Shown: one piece after another, positions 1-9,266 of the stretch
Layout of the letters: the number at the start of each line of letters is the position of its first letter
Numbering within the stretch: the first letter of the stretch is position 1
Assembly: GCA_021166845.1 (NCBI GenBank)
Contig: JAJPEP010000108.1
Coordinates: 1 to 64,000 of the forward strand
DNA from: Thiobacillus sp.
GTDB taxonomy: Bacteria; Pseudomonadota; Gammaproteobacteria; Burkholderiales; Thiobacillaceae
Reading direction: 5' to 3'
DNA: 64,000 nucleotides
Translations under genes and position numbers: made by a program
Notes under the pieces: generated by a model
Databases searched by the model: none
Told to the model about the DNA's origin: nothing
The model's input: only the letters and a program-made list of their open reading frames with translations

Positions 1-1410
1 GAGTCCAAGCCCGGCATCGGCTACCCCAAGAACTGGGAAGACCAGGAAAGGTGGAAAGGCGGCTGGGAGCTGCGCGACGGCAAGCTGGAACTGAAATCCG
101 GCGGCCGCGCCTCGAAGCTGCTCAACATCTTCGCCAACCCGGATCTGCCGCAGATCGACGACTACTACGAGCCGTTCACCTACAACTACGCGCGCCTGCA
201 GAACGCGCCGCTGTCGGAAGCGGCGCCGACCGCCCGTCCGCTGTCGATGATCACCGGCGACCCGATGGAGAAGATCACCTGGGGCCCGAACTGGGAGGAC
301 GACCTCGCCGGCGAATTCGCCAAGCGCAGTGTGGACAAGAACCTGGAGAACATCCAGAAGGATATGCTCGGCCAGTTCGAGAACACCTTCAACCTGTACC
401 TGCCGCGCATCTGCAACCACTGCATGAACCCGGCCTGCGTCGCCGCCTGCCCTTCCGGCTCGCTGTACAAGCGCGAGGAAGACGGCATCGTGCTGGTCGA
501 CCAGGACAAGTGCCGCGGCTGGCGCATGTGCATCTCCGGCTGCCCCTACAAGAAGGTCTACTACAACTGGAAGTCCGGCAAGGCCGAAAAGTGCATCTTC
601 TGCTATCCGCGCATCGAGGCGGGCCAGCCCACCCTGTGCTCGGAATCCTGCGTCGGCCGCATCCGCTACCTCGGCGTGATCCTGTACGACGCCGACCGCA
701 TCGAGGAGGCCGCCAGCGTGGCGGACGAGAAGGAACTCTACGAGGCGCAACTGAAGATCTTCCTCGACCCCGGCGATCCCGCCGTCATCGCCGCCGCGCG
801 CGCCGAAGGCATCGCCGAGGCCTGGCTCGACGCCGCGGTGAAATCGCCGGTCTACAAGATGGCGATCGACTGGAAGGTCGCCTTCCCGCTGCACCCGGAA
901 TACCGCACGCTGCCGATGGTGTGGTACGTGCCGCCGCTATCACCCATCCAGGCCGCGGCCGAGTCCGGCCAGATGGGGATGAACGGCATCATCCCCGACA
1001 CCCGGTCGCTGCGCATCCCGATCGCCTATCTCGCCAACCTGCTGACCGGCGGCAAGGAAAAACCGATCGTCGTTGCGCTGGACCGCCTGCTGGCGATGCG
1101 CGCCTACATGCGCGGCAAATCGGTGGAAGGCCGCCCCAATACCGCCGCGCTCGACCAGGTGGGGCTGACCTCCGCGCAGGCCGACGAGATGTACCGCTAT
1201 CTGGCGATTGCCAACTATGAGGACCGGTTCGTCATCCCGACCGTCCACCGCGAAGAGACGATCAACACCTTCGAGGAAAAGTCGAGCTGCGGCTTCAGCT
1301 TCGGCAACGGCTGCTCGGACGGCGTCTCCAAACCGAGCCTGTTCGGTAACCGGAGAAATTCGGTGCCGGTCGACCTCTCGCAGCTGCATGCCAGGAAGAA
1401 GACGGGATAA
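1..1410 (+). CDS. narH: Nitrate reductase beta subunit (4Fe-4S), 5' end cut by window start
   Basis: Frame open from base 1; Cys clusters CNHCMNPACVAACPSGS, CRGWRMCISGCPYKK, CIFCYPRIEAGQPTLCSESCVGR; followed by narJ and narI. Confidence 0.96.
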   Translation, partial: ESKPGIGYPKNWEDQERWKGGWELRDGKLELKSGGRASKLLNIFANPDLPQIDDYYEPFTYNYARLQNAPLSEAAPTARPLSMITGDPMEKITWGPNWEDDLAGEFAKRSVDKNLENIQKDMLGQFENTFNLYLPRICNHCMNPACVAACPSGSLYKREEDGIVLVDQDKCRGWRMCISGCPYKKVYYNWKSGKAEKCIFCYPRIEAGQPTLCSESCVGRIRYLGVILYDADRIEEAASVADEKELYEAQLKIFLDPGDPAVIAAARAEGIAEAWLDAAVKSPVYKMAIDWKVAFPLHPEYRTLPMVWYVPPLSPIQAAAESGQMGMNGIIPDTRSLRIPIAYLANLLTGGKEKPIVVALDRLLAMRAYMRGKSVEGRPNTAALDQVGLTSAQADEMYRYLAIANYEDRFVIPTVHREETINTFEEKSSCGFSFGNGCSDGVSKPSLFGNRRNSVPVDLSQLHARKKTG

Positions 1411-1437
1411 GAGCATGACGCGCAATTTCCGCACAGT

Positions 1438-1466
1438 TCATTGCCAGCAACGCGAAGCAATCCACA
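1438..1466 (+). repeat. Diverged solo copy of the GTCATTGCGAG...GAAGCAATCCAGA dispersed repeat
   Basis: TCATTGCCAGCAACGCGAAGCAATCCACA versus reverse complement of 20917-20947 (TCATTGCGAGCGACGCGAAGCAATCCAGA): 3 mismatches by eye. Confidence 0.6.
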
Positions 1467-1509
1467 TTTCTGACGACCTGTACGGTCCGTTGATTCAGGA
1501 AACCACACG

Positions 1510-2166
1510 ATGAAAACCTTCAAAGTCCTGTCCCTGCTGCTGATGTACCCCGAGCCCGAGTGGCTGGCGGCGCTTCCCGAGCTGGAAGACGCGCTGGTGG
1601 ACGAGGCCGGTTTCAACGGCGATGCATGTTCCCGACTGGCGCCGCTGTTCGAGCAGCTGCGCGAATCGGAACTGATTGCGCTGCAGGAAAACTACGTCGC
1701 CACCTTCGACCGCAACCCCTCGCATTCGCTGCATCTGTTCGAGCATATCCACGGCGAATCGCGCGACCGCGGCTCGGCGATGACCGATCTGCTGAACGAA
1801 TACTGGAAGCACGACTTCGACGCCAGCGCCACGGAACTGCCGGATTACGTGCCGCTGTTCCTCGAATTCCTCTCGCTGCTGCCGCCGGAAGAAGCCTTGG
1901 CCCTGCTGGGCGACGCCGTCCACGTGCTCGCCGCCATCGGCCGCAAGCTCGACGCCAGCGGCAGCCCTTATGCCACCGCGTTCCAGCTGCTGGAAGCGCT
2001 GTCGCCAATGGAAGCGCAGGCGCTGGCCGAGCCGCCGGTGCGCGACATGGACGAGGCGATGGAAATGTTCGGGCCGTCGGTCGACGGCATCGAGCCTTTG
2101 ATGAATCCCGCCCCGCAGGCCGCGGTGGTGCGGATGCCGGCCTCGCGCCGCCAGGCGGCTGCCTAA
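1510..2166 (+). CDS. narJ: Nitrate reductase molybdenum cofactor assembly chaperone
   Basis: Between narH and narI; NarJ-like sequence (LFEHIHGESRDRGSAMTDLLNEY). Confidence 0.93.
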   Translation: MKTFKVLSLLLMYPEPEWLAALPELEDALVDEAGFNGDACSRLAPLFEQLRESELIALQENYVATFDRNPSHSLHLFEHIHGESRDRGSAMTDLLNEYWKHDFDASATELPDYVPLFLEFLSLLPPEEALALLGDAVHVLAAIGRKLDASGSPYATAFQLLEALSPMEAQALAEPPVRDMDEAMEMFGPSVDGIEPLMNPAPQAAVVRMPASRRQAAA

Positions 2167-2190
2167 CACATCGCCCAGGAGGATCGGAAA

Positions 2191-2874
2191 ATGACCTACT
2201 CGCAAACTTTCCTGTTCGGGATTTATCCCTACATCGCCCTGACGATATTCCTGCTGGGCAGCCTGATCCGCTTCGACCGCGAGCAGTACACGTGGAAGAG
2301 CGATTCGTCGCAGCTGCTCAAGCGCGGCCAGTTGCGGCTGGGCAGCAACCTGTTCCACATCGGGGTGTTGTTCCTGTTCTTCGGCCATTTCTTCGGCATG
2401 CTGACGCCGCATTACGTCTACGAGCCCTTCATGAGTTCCGGCGCCAAGCAGATTCTCGCCATGGTCTCGGGCGGCATCGCGGGCGTGCTCGCCCTCATCG
2501 GCATCTCGATCCTGCTGTATCGCCGGCTGACCGAGCCGCGCATTCGCGCCACCACGAAGCCAGGCGACATCTTGATCCTGCTGCTGTTGTGGCTGCAACT
2601 GCTGCTCGGCCTCGCAACCATTCCGCTGTCGGCACAGCATCTGGACGGCAGCATGATGATCCTGCTGGCCGAATGGGCGCAGCGCATCGTCACCTTCCGC
2701 GGCAATGCAGTCGAACTGCTGGCAGGTGCGGGCTGGGTGTTCAAGACCCACCTGTTCCTCGGCATGACGATCTTCCTCGTCTTCCCGTTCACGCGTCTGG
2801 TGCATGTCTGGAGCGGCTTTGCCGCAACCACCTACCTGGTTCGCGCCTGGCAGCTGGTGCGCCCGCGCGGCTGA
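2191..2874 (+). CDS. narI: Respiratory nitrate reductase gamma subunit (cytochrome b)
   Basis: 227 aa hydrophobic protein, NarI-like start (FGIYPYIALTIFLLGSLIRFDREQYTWKSDSSQLL). Confidence 0.95.
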   Translation: MTYSQTFLFGIYPYIALTIFLLGSLIRFDREQYTWKSDSSQLLKRGQLRLGSNLFHIGVLFLFFGHFFGMLTPHYVYEPFMSSGAKQILAMVSGGIAGVLALIGISILLYRRLTEPRIRATTKPGDILILLLLWLQLLLGLATIPLSAQHLDGSMMILLAEWAQRIVTFRGNAVELLAGAGWVFKTHLFLGMTIFLVFPFTRLVHVWSGFAATTYLVRAWQLVRPRG

Positions 2875-2916
2875 CCTTTATGCCCTTCAGGGTACTAATC
2901 GATCGAGGAGACTGAA

Positions 2917-4461
2917 ATGACGCATGTTGTCATCCTGGGGGCCGGCATCGCAGGCGTGCCCACGGCCTATGCGCTGAAAGCCCAACTGGGGCCGCACGAC
3001 GAAGTGACCGTGGTGTCGGACAAGCCCTACTTCCACTTCGTCCCGTCCAATCCGTGGGTCGCCATGGGCTGGCGCGAGCGCGCCGACATCGCTTTCCCGA
3101 TCGGGCCCTATCTGGAATCGCGCGGCATCAAGTTCATCCACAGCGGAGTCAAGCGCATCCAGCCCGAAGTCATGCAGGTCGACCTGGAGAACGGCGACGG
3201 GCTGTTCTACGACATCCTGCTGATCGCCACCGGCGTCGCCGGCATGCGCGACGACATCCCCGGCCTCGCCGAGCACACCCATTCGGTGATACACATCGAC
3301 GAGGCCGAGCGCGCCCTGGCGGCGTATCGCGAATTCGTGCGCCGCCCAGGCCCCATCGTGGTGGGCGCGGCGCCGGGCGCCAGCGTGCTGGGACCGCTCT
3401 ATGAATATGCTTTCCTGGTCGACGCCGACCTCAAGCGACGCAACATCCGCGAGCGGGTGCCGATCACTCTGGTGACCCCGGAGCCCTGGCCCGGCCACCT
3501 CGGGCTGGGCAGCGAAGACACCAGCCGCGGCGCACTGGCCGCCGCGCTGGCCGACAGCAAAATCAGCGTGATCTGCAACGCGCGCACGCTGCGCATCGAC
3601 CGGGACGCCATCCACGTGGTCGAACTCGATGCTGCCGGCAACGAAAAACAGACCCATGCCCTGCCCTACGCCTATTCGGTTTACTGGCCGGTCTTTGGCG
3701 GCGTACCCGGGGTGCGCGCGTCAAGCGGCCTGGTCAACGCGCGCGGACTGGTGGAGGTGGACGAATATCTGCGCAACCCGGACTACCCCAACGTGTTCGC
3801 CCTCGGCGCCTGCGTGGCGCAGCCACGGGTGGGAAAAACCCCGGTTCCGGTGGGCGCGCCCGACTCGGTGTACTCGATCCAGAAGGCCGGCGAGATCGTG
3901 GTGCAGAACATCCTCGCCCTGATCGGCGATGCGCCGCTGTCGAGCCATGTGCCGCAGCGCGCCAAATGGCTGAGCGACATGGGCAACACGGGAGCGGCCT
4001 ACCTGTCGGAACCGCAGGTGCCGCTACGCGACATTAACTGGATGCGCCAGGGGCGCTGGGTGCACCAGGCCAAGATCGATTTCGAAAAATACTTCATCGG
4101 CAAGATCCGACTCCTGCCCGCGGGCCGGGCGCCTTCGGCTGCCTCAAGTATTGCCGATGTGATGGGCCGGGCACTGGCCGGGGCAGCAACCGTCGCCAGG
4201 CCAACGCAGGCAGGCGCGGGCAGGCCGCTGGAAGTCCGCCTGCCGCAAGATCCCTGGATCGAACTGCGGGCTCTCGCGAAATCGCTGGGACGCGAACCCG
4301 ACGCGCTGGCCGCCGAGTTGCTGGCCGCCGCGGTATCCGACGCCAAATCGTATCTGGACGGGGACGGGACCGAAGCGATGGCGCGCTCAAGGCGCGAGCT
4401 GCTGGTGGGAGAATTGCCGGAGCAGCAGCCCGGCGTAGCGTTCGATGCCGGCGCACCTTAG
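2917..4461 (+). CDS. FAD-dependent pyridine nucleotide-disulfide oxidoreductase, sulfide:quinone oxidoreductase-like, with C-terminal extension
   Basis: N-terminal VVILGAGIAGVPTAYAL Rossmann motif; SQR-like PYFHFVPSNPWVAMGWR and VNARGLVEVDEYLRNPDYPNVFALGAC. Confidence 0.82.
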   Translation: MTHVVILGAGIAGVPTAYALKAQLGPHDEVTVVSDKPYFHFVPSNPWVAMGWRERADIAFPIGPYLESRGIKFIHSGVKRIQPEVMQVDLENGDGLFYDILLIATGVAGMRDDIPGLAEHTHSVIHIDEAERALAAYREFVRRPGPIVVGAAPGASVLGPLYEYAFLVDADLKRRNIRERVPITLVTPEPWPGHLGLGSEDTSRGALAAALADSKISVICNARTLRIDRDAIHVVELDAAGNEKQTHALPYAYSVYWPVFGGVPGVRASSGLVNARGLVEVDEYLRNPDYPNVFALGACVAQPRVGKTPVPVGAPDSVYSIQKAGEIVVQNILALIGDAPLSSHVPQRAKWLSDMGNTGAAYLSEPQVPLRDINWMRQGRWVHQAKIDFEKYFIGKIRLLPAGRAPSAASSIADVMGRALAGAATVARPTQAGAGRPLEVRLPQDPWIELRALAKSLGREPDALAAELLAAAVSDAKSYLDGDGTEAMARSRRELLVGELPEQQPGVAFDAGAP

Positions 4462-4569
4462 ATATGGGTGGAGGAAATGTTTTTTGCGCGCGTGAATGCA
4501 CTAAAATAATGCAAACGCATCTTCATAGATTTTTATACTTGTAAAAATACCGCAAAGGGAAACAAGACG

Positions 4570-4890
4570 ATGTCTATCGATTTACCGGAACGTGATGCAG
4601 AAGGCTACCTGATCGAACCCGCCGACTGGAACGAGGACGTGGCCCGGGCCTTGGCCGAGGAAGAGAAAATCCAGCTCGATGACGACCACTGGGACGTCAT
4701 CCGCTTCATGCGCGACTACTTCGAGGAACACCAGGTCATCGCCGATGCCCGTTTCGTCATCAAGCACCTGGCCGGGCGCATGGGGAAAGAAGCGCACAAA
4801 AAACTGTTCGAGCTGTTCCCCTACGGCTACGTGAAGCAGGCATGCAAGATCGCCGGAATGCGGCGACCAAGGGCCTGGAGCACGGGTTGA
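4570..4890 (+). CDS. DsrC/TusE-family sulfur carrier-like protein (penultimate Cys absent)
   Basis: DsrC-family features DAEGYL, DDHWDVIRFMRDYFEEHQ, LFPYGYVKQACKIAGMRRPRAWSTG. Confidence 0.87.
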   Translation: MSIDLPERDAEGYLIEPADWNEDVARALAEEEKIQLDDDHWDVIRFMRDYFEEHQVIADARFVIKHLAGRMGKEAHKKLFELFPYGYVKQACKIAGMRRPRAWSTG

Positions 4891-5313
4891 CCGGACCCCG
4901 CCGGCTTGGCCCGGGCAGCACCTGGACGCCGGCAGCGCGGATTCCTTGCGCAACCGGCGCGATTCGCCGCGCGTGACGCGTCGCCGCGATCACGTTCTTG
5001 ATCACTTCCTGGCAGCCTGAACATTCCACCGGGCTGGGCCGCGCCCACCCGCTTTTCCGGGCCCGCGCAAGCCATGGGCAACCTAGCGGTTTCGGCGATC
5101 GCGGCCATCCTTTTTCCCGAGCGAAACCGTCCGGGTGACAATTTTTTACTGCTCAAAACACCGGCATCCCCGAAGGCATACCCGGCAGCCGTGATGCCTA
5201 TACAATGGTCGCCTGCCAGGCAGGCCATGCTTTCGCCAGAACCGGGACGCATCGCTTGCCATCGACAACCCGCCGGTGCAACCGCCAAACCGAGTTTCCA
5301 CTCCCAAACGCTT

Positions 5314-6498
5314 ATGTCCTCTCCGCTCAACCCGACCAGGCGCCCTGCAAGATTCGCGCTGTTTGCCCTGGGCTTTCGGCCCTTTTTCCTTGCTGCCGGC
5401 TTGTTCGCCGTCGTGCTGCTGGGGCTGTGGCTGGCCATCCTTCAGGGGAAAATCGCAAGCGGGCCGCTGGCCCCCGCCGTCTGGCACGGCCATGAAATGC
5501 TGTTCGGCTATACCGCGGCGGTGATCGCCGGCTTCCTGCTCGCCGCGGCGCAGAACTGGACCGGCATCCGCACGCCGTCGGGCCCGCCGCTGGCCGCGCT
5601 GTTCCTGTTGTGGCTGGCAGGCCGGCTCTGCTTTCTGGTGCCTGGCCTGCCGGCCGGGCTGGTCGCGCTGGTCGACCTGCTGTTCTTTCCGGCGCTGGCT
5701 CTGACACTGGCCTGGCCGATCGTCAAGGCGAGGCAGCTGCACAACTATCCCTTCCCCGTCATGCTGCTGACGCTGGCCGCGGCCAACGCGCTGGTGCATG
5801 CGGAAGCGCTCGGCTGGATCGCGTCCAGCGCCAGCCTGGGCCTGCATCTCGCCGCCTATGTCGTGGTCATGATGATGGCCCTGATGGGCGGGCGGGTGAT
5901 TCCCTTCTTCACCGACAACAAGCTGCACACGTCCCCGCGGCGCTGGAGCATCATCGAACGGCTGGTGCCTGTCGCCACCCTTGCGGCGCTGCTTGCCGCC
6001 TTGATCGCATCCGTGTCGCCGGTCACCGCACTGCTCGCGGCAATCGCGGCAACGGTGCATTTCACCCGGGTGGCGGGCTGGTATGCCGGCAAGGTCTGGT
6101 CGGTGCCGCTGCTGTGGATTTTGCATCTGGGTTACGCCTGGATCGCGCTCGGCTTCGCGCTGCTTGCGCTGTCGGCCGCGGGGGTGGGCGCCGCAACCAG
6201 CGCTTCGCTGCATGCCTTCACCACCGGCGGCATCGGGGTGATGACCCTCGGCATGATGGCGCGGGTGTCGCTCGGCCATACAGGCCGGCCGATCGACTCC
6301 GTCCCGCTGATGACGCTGGCCTTCGTCGCGATCAATCTCGCGGCGCTGATCCGCGTCGCGCTGCCCTTGTTCTTTCCGGCGGTTTATACGGCAGGCCTCA
6401 CCGTTGCCGGATTGGCCTGGATGTCCGCGTTCGGCCTGTTCGCCGCGATCTACGCGCCCATGCTGCTGCGCCCGCGGATCGACGGCAAGGCGGGCTGA
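5314..6498 (+). CDS. nnrS: NnrS family protein
   Basis: Multi-TM protein; FALGFRPFFLAAGLFA, VWHGHEMLFGYTAAVIAGFLLAAAQNWTG; ATG at 5314 chosen inside longer ORF. Confidence 0.92.
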   Translation: MSSPLNPTRRPARFALFALGFRPFFLAAGLFAVVLLGLWLAILQGKIASGPLAPAVWHGHEMLFGYTAAVIAGFLLAAAQNWTGIRTPSGPPLAALFLLWLAGRLCFLVPGLPAGLVALVDLLFFPALALTLAWPIVKARQLHNYPFPVMLLTLAAANALVHAEALGWIASSASLGLHLAAYVVVMMMALMGGRVIPFFTDNKLHTSPRRWSIIERLVPVATLAALLAALIASVSPVTALLAAIAATVHFTRVAGWYAGKVWSVPLLWILHLGYAWIALGFALLALSAAGVGAATSASLHAFTTGGIGVMTLGMMARVSLGHTGRPIDSVPLMTLAFVAINLAALIRVALPLFFPAVYTAGLTVAGLAWMSAFGLFAAIYAPMLLRPRIDGKAG

Positions 6499-6571
6499 GC
6501 CGCGCATTGGCCACGACAAAACGCGACAGGCGCTGACCTGCCGCAATGACCGACGATCCCGGCTGATTCCC

Positions 6572-8395
6572 ATGAACCGTCTTGCGCACTGCACCCGCTG
6601 GCTTGTCCTCTGCCTGCTGTCATCCCCGCTGCTGGCCGCCTCGCCCGACGGCGTGGTGGCGGTATCGCACCCGGCCGCGGCGGCCGCCGGCGCGCGCGTG
6701 CTGGCACAGGGCGGCAACGCCATCGACGCCGCGGCCGCGGTGCAGTTCGCGCTCAACGTGGTCGAACCGCAGTCTTCCGGCATCGGCGGCGGCGGCTTCA
6801 TGCTGGTCCATCTCGCCAAAACCGGCGAAAGTTTCATCGTCGATTCGCGCGAGCGCGCCCCGGCTGCGGCCAGCGCCGACATGTTCGCGCCCGATGGCCT
6901 GCCGATGCAGTTTCCGCTGGCCTCGACCAGCGGCCTGGCGGTGGGCGTGCCGGGCACCCTGCGCGGCGTCGACACCGCGCTGCGCCGCTGGGGCACATTC
7001 AAATTGGCGGATACGCTGGCGCCCGCCATCGAACTGGCCGAGCACGGCTTTCGCGTCAACCGCTTCCTCGCGGCCGACATCGCCAACGACGGCGGCCGCA
7101 CCCGGCTGCAGCCGGAAACCGCCGCGATCTTTCGCCCCGGCGGCATGCCACTGGCCGAGGGCGACTGGCTGGTGCAGCCCGACCTGGCGAAGACCCTGAA
7201 GCGGATCGCCGCCGGGGGACCGAACGCCTTCTATCGCGGCCCCCTGGCACGGGCGATCGTCAACGCCCAGCAGCGCACGCGCAGCGAGCTCGGCGCAGCC
7301 GGAAAGGGCCGCATGACACTGGCCGACCTCGACCAGTATCGCGTGGCAATCCGCCAGCCGCTGGTCGGCCATTACCGCGGCTGGACGCTGGCGGGCATGC
7401 CGCCGCCCTCTTCCGGCGGCCTCACCATGCTGCAGATGCTGGGCCTGCTGGAGCGCTTTCCGCTCGGCGACGCCGCGCAGGGATACGGCTTCGGCAGTCC
7501 GCACACCCTGCACGCGATGATCGAGGCGATGCGCCTGGCGTTCGCCGATCGCGCGGTGTGGATCGGCGACGACGACGCCGTGCCGGTGCCGCTTCATGGG
7601 CTGCTGCATGCCGACTACCTCGCCGCGCGCGCAGCCTTGATCAAACCCGACCGCCGCATGGACACGCCGCAGGCAGGCGACCCGCTGCCCTGGGATGCCG
7701 CCACCGCCGCGCGGCGCAAGCCGTCGCCCGCCGGGCGGCAAAGCCCCCACACCACGCACTTTTCCATCGTCGACCGCTGGGGCAACGTGGTGAGCTACAC
7801 CAGCACCATCGAGTTCACCTGGGGGTCTGGCATCACCGTCCCGGGCTACGGCTTCCTGCTCAACAACGAGCTGACCGACTTCAATTTCGTGCCTGCGGCC
7901 GACGCCGCGACCGGCAACCCCGGCGCCAACGACGTCGCCCCCGCCAAACGCCCGCGCTCCAGCATGGCGCCGACGCTGCTGTTCAGGCACGGCAAGCCGG
8001 TCGCCGCCTACGGTTCGCCCGGCGGCGCGACCATCATCAACTCGGTGCTCAATGTCACGCTCAACCTCATCGACCACGGCATGCCCCTGCAGCAGGCCAT
8101 CGCCGCGCCCCGCCTGTCGGTGACCCACGCAGCGGGGCGGGTGAGTTGCGAAGGCGGCGCCGCGTTCATGCGGCCGGATTTCAGCGTCGCCGCCCAGGAT
8201 GCCTTGCGCAAGCTGGGGCATATCGGCCTGGGCGAAACGGGGACGGATGGCTGCCGGGCAACGATCGGCTCGGTGCAGGCAGTCGCCATCGACCTCGCGA
8301 CGGGCGCCCATCACGGCGCGGCCGACCCGCGCCGCGAGGGCACGGTCATCCAGGTCGAACCGGTGCGGACCCTGCCGGAACCCGCGCCCGATTGA
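6572..8395 (+). CDS. ggt: Gamma-glutamyltransferase
   Basis: Signal peptide, QGGNAIDAAAAVQFALNVVEPQSSGIGGGGFML, THFSIVDRWGNVVSYTSTIEFTWGSG. Confidence 0.94.
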   Translation: MNRLAHCTRWLVLCLLSSPLLAASPDGVVAVSHPAAAAAGARVLAQGGNAIDAAAAVQFALNVVEPQSSGIGGGGFMLVHLAKTGESFIVDSRERAPAAASADMFAPDGLPMQFPLASTSGLAVGVPGTLRGVDTALRRWGTFKLADTLAPAIELAEHGFRVNRFLAADIANDGGRTRLQPETAAIFRPGGMPLAEGDWLVQPDLAKTLKRIAAGGPNAFYRGPLARAIVNAQQRTRSELGAAGKGRMTLADLDQYRVAIRQPLVGHYRGWTLAGMPPPSSGGLTMLQMLGLLERFPLGDAAQGYGFGSPHTLHAMIEAMRLAFADRAVWIGDDDAVPVPLHGLLHADYLAARAALIKPDRRMDTPQAGDPLPWDAATAARRKPSPAGRQSPHTTHFSIVDRWGNVVSYTSTIEFTWGSGITVPGYGFLLNNELTDFNFVPAADAATGNPGANDVAPAKRPRSSMAPTLLFRHGKPVAAYGSPGGATIINSVLNVTLNLIDHGMPLQQAIAAPRLSVTHAAGRVSCEGGAAFMRPDFSVAAQDALRKLGHIGLGETGTDGCRATIGSVQAVAIDLATGAHHGAADPRREGTVIQVEPVRTLPEPAPD

Positions 8396-8481
8396 TCCGT
8401 CATGCGAACAGCTGAAGACAATCGGCGGGAAAATGGCTTACCCTACCAACCTTGTCCTCAAACCAGCAGAAGAGATGTCAT

Positions 8482-8679
8482 ATGGCCAAACCCAATTATT
8501 CGTTTGCAAAGCGTCAGCGAGACCTCGCCAAAAAACAGAAGAAGGAAGAGAAACTACGGCGCAAAACCGGCGCAGGCGAAGTCCAGCCCCAGGACGATCA
8601 GCCGCAGGATGACCAGCCGCAGGACGACCAGCCGCAGCTTCAACCGTCGCCGCCCGACGACGACAAACCGGCCGCCTGA
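8482..8679 (+). CDS. Small charged hypothetical protein with QPQDD tandem repeats
   Basis: Lys-rich N-terminus (SFAKRQRDLAKKQKKEEKLRRK) followed by in-frame 15-bp repeat. Confidence 0.7.
   Translation: MAKPNYSFAKRQRDLAKKQKKEEKLRRKTGAGEVQPQDDQPQDDQPQDDQPQLQPSPPDDDKPAA
8584..8637 (+). repeat. 15-bp in-frame tandem repeat (CAGCCGCAGGACGAC), about 3.5 copies
   Basis: Read directly from sequence. Confidence 0.85.
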
Positions 8680-8741
8680 CGCTGCCGGCGGTCGTAGCAG
8701 CGCGTGCCATGACACAGGCCCGGCGCTGAGGCCTTTTCACC

Positions 8742-9260
8742 ATGCCCGCCCTGCTGCGCGCCCTCCAGGCTGATATCACAACGCTTCAGGTTGACGCAAT
8801 CGTCAATGCGGCCAACCCGTCGCTGCTCGGCGGCGGCGGAGTCGACGGCGCCATCCATCGCGCTGCCGGGCCGCGCCTGCTGGACGAATGTCGTCTTCTC
8901 GGCGGCTGCCGGACAGGCGACGCCAAGCTCACCCGCGGATACGAACTGCCCGCCAGATTCATCATCCACACCGTCGGCCCGGTCTGGCACGGCGGCACCC
9001 GAGGGGAACCCGAACTGCTGGCGTCATGCTACCGGCGCTGCATCGGGGTGGCCGCGCAGAACGGCATCCGCACCCTCGCGTTTCCCGGCATCAGCACCGG
9101 GATCTACGGCTACCCCGTCGAGCTTGCCGCCCAAGTGGCCATCGCGGCGGTCCGCACGGCCGTGACGGGGTTCCCGGTCATCCGGGAAGTGATTTTCTGC
9201 TGCCATTCCGCGGCCGATCTCGCCGTCTATCAGGCGCTGCTCGCCGACGCAGCGAGCTGA
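8742..9260 (+). CDS. Macro domain protein (O-acetyl-ADP-ribose deacetylase-like)
   Basis: [26 protein letters not shown] and [12 protein letters not shown] motifs. Confidence 0.93.
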   Translation: MPALLRALQADITTLQVDAIVNAANPSLLGGGGVDGAIHRAAGPRLLDECRLLGGCRTGDAKLTRGYELPARFIIHTVGPVWHGGTRGEPELLASCYRRCIGVAAQNGIRTLAFPGISTGIYGYPVELAAQVAIAAVRTAVTGFPVIREVIFCCHSAADLAVYQALLADAAS

Positions 9261-9266
9261 CCACGC

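Noticed and set aside
1495-2805. Long minus-strand ORF opposite narJ/narI
   Set aside because: Shadow ORF from high GC; Gln/His/Arg-rich low-complexity translation opposite well-supported genes
5210-5224. Short palindrome GCCTGCCAGGCAGGC upstream of nnrS
   Set aside because: Too short and no repeated copy seen; chance in high-GC DNA
5146-7146. 666-aa minus-strand ORF opposite nnrS/ggt
   Set aside because: Antisense shadow of two recognisable genes; no family motifs
6620-8314. 564-aa minus-strand ORF opposite ggt
   Set aside because: Antisense shadow ORF
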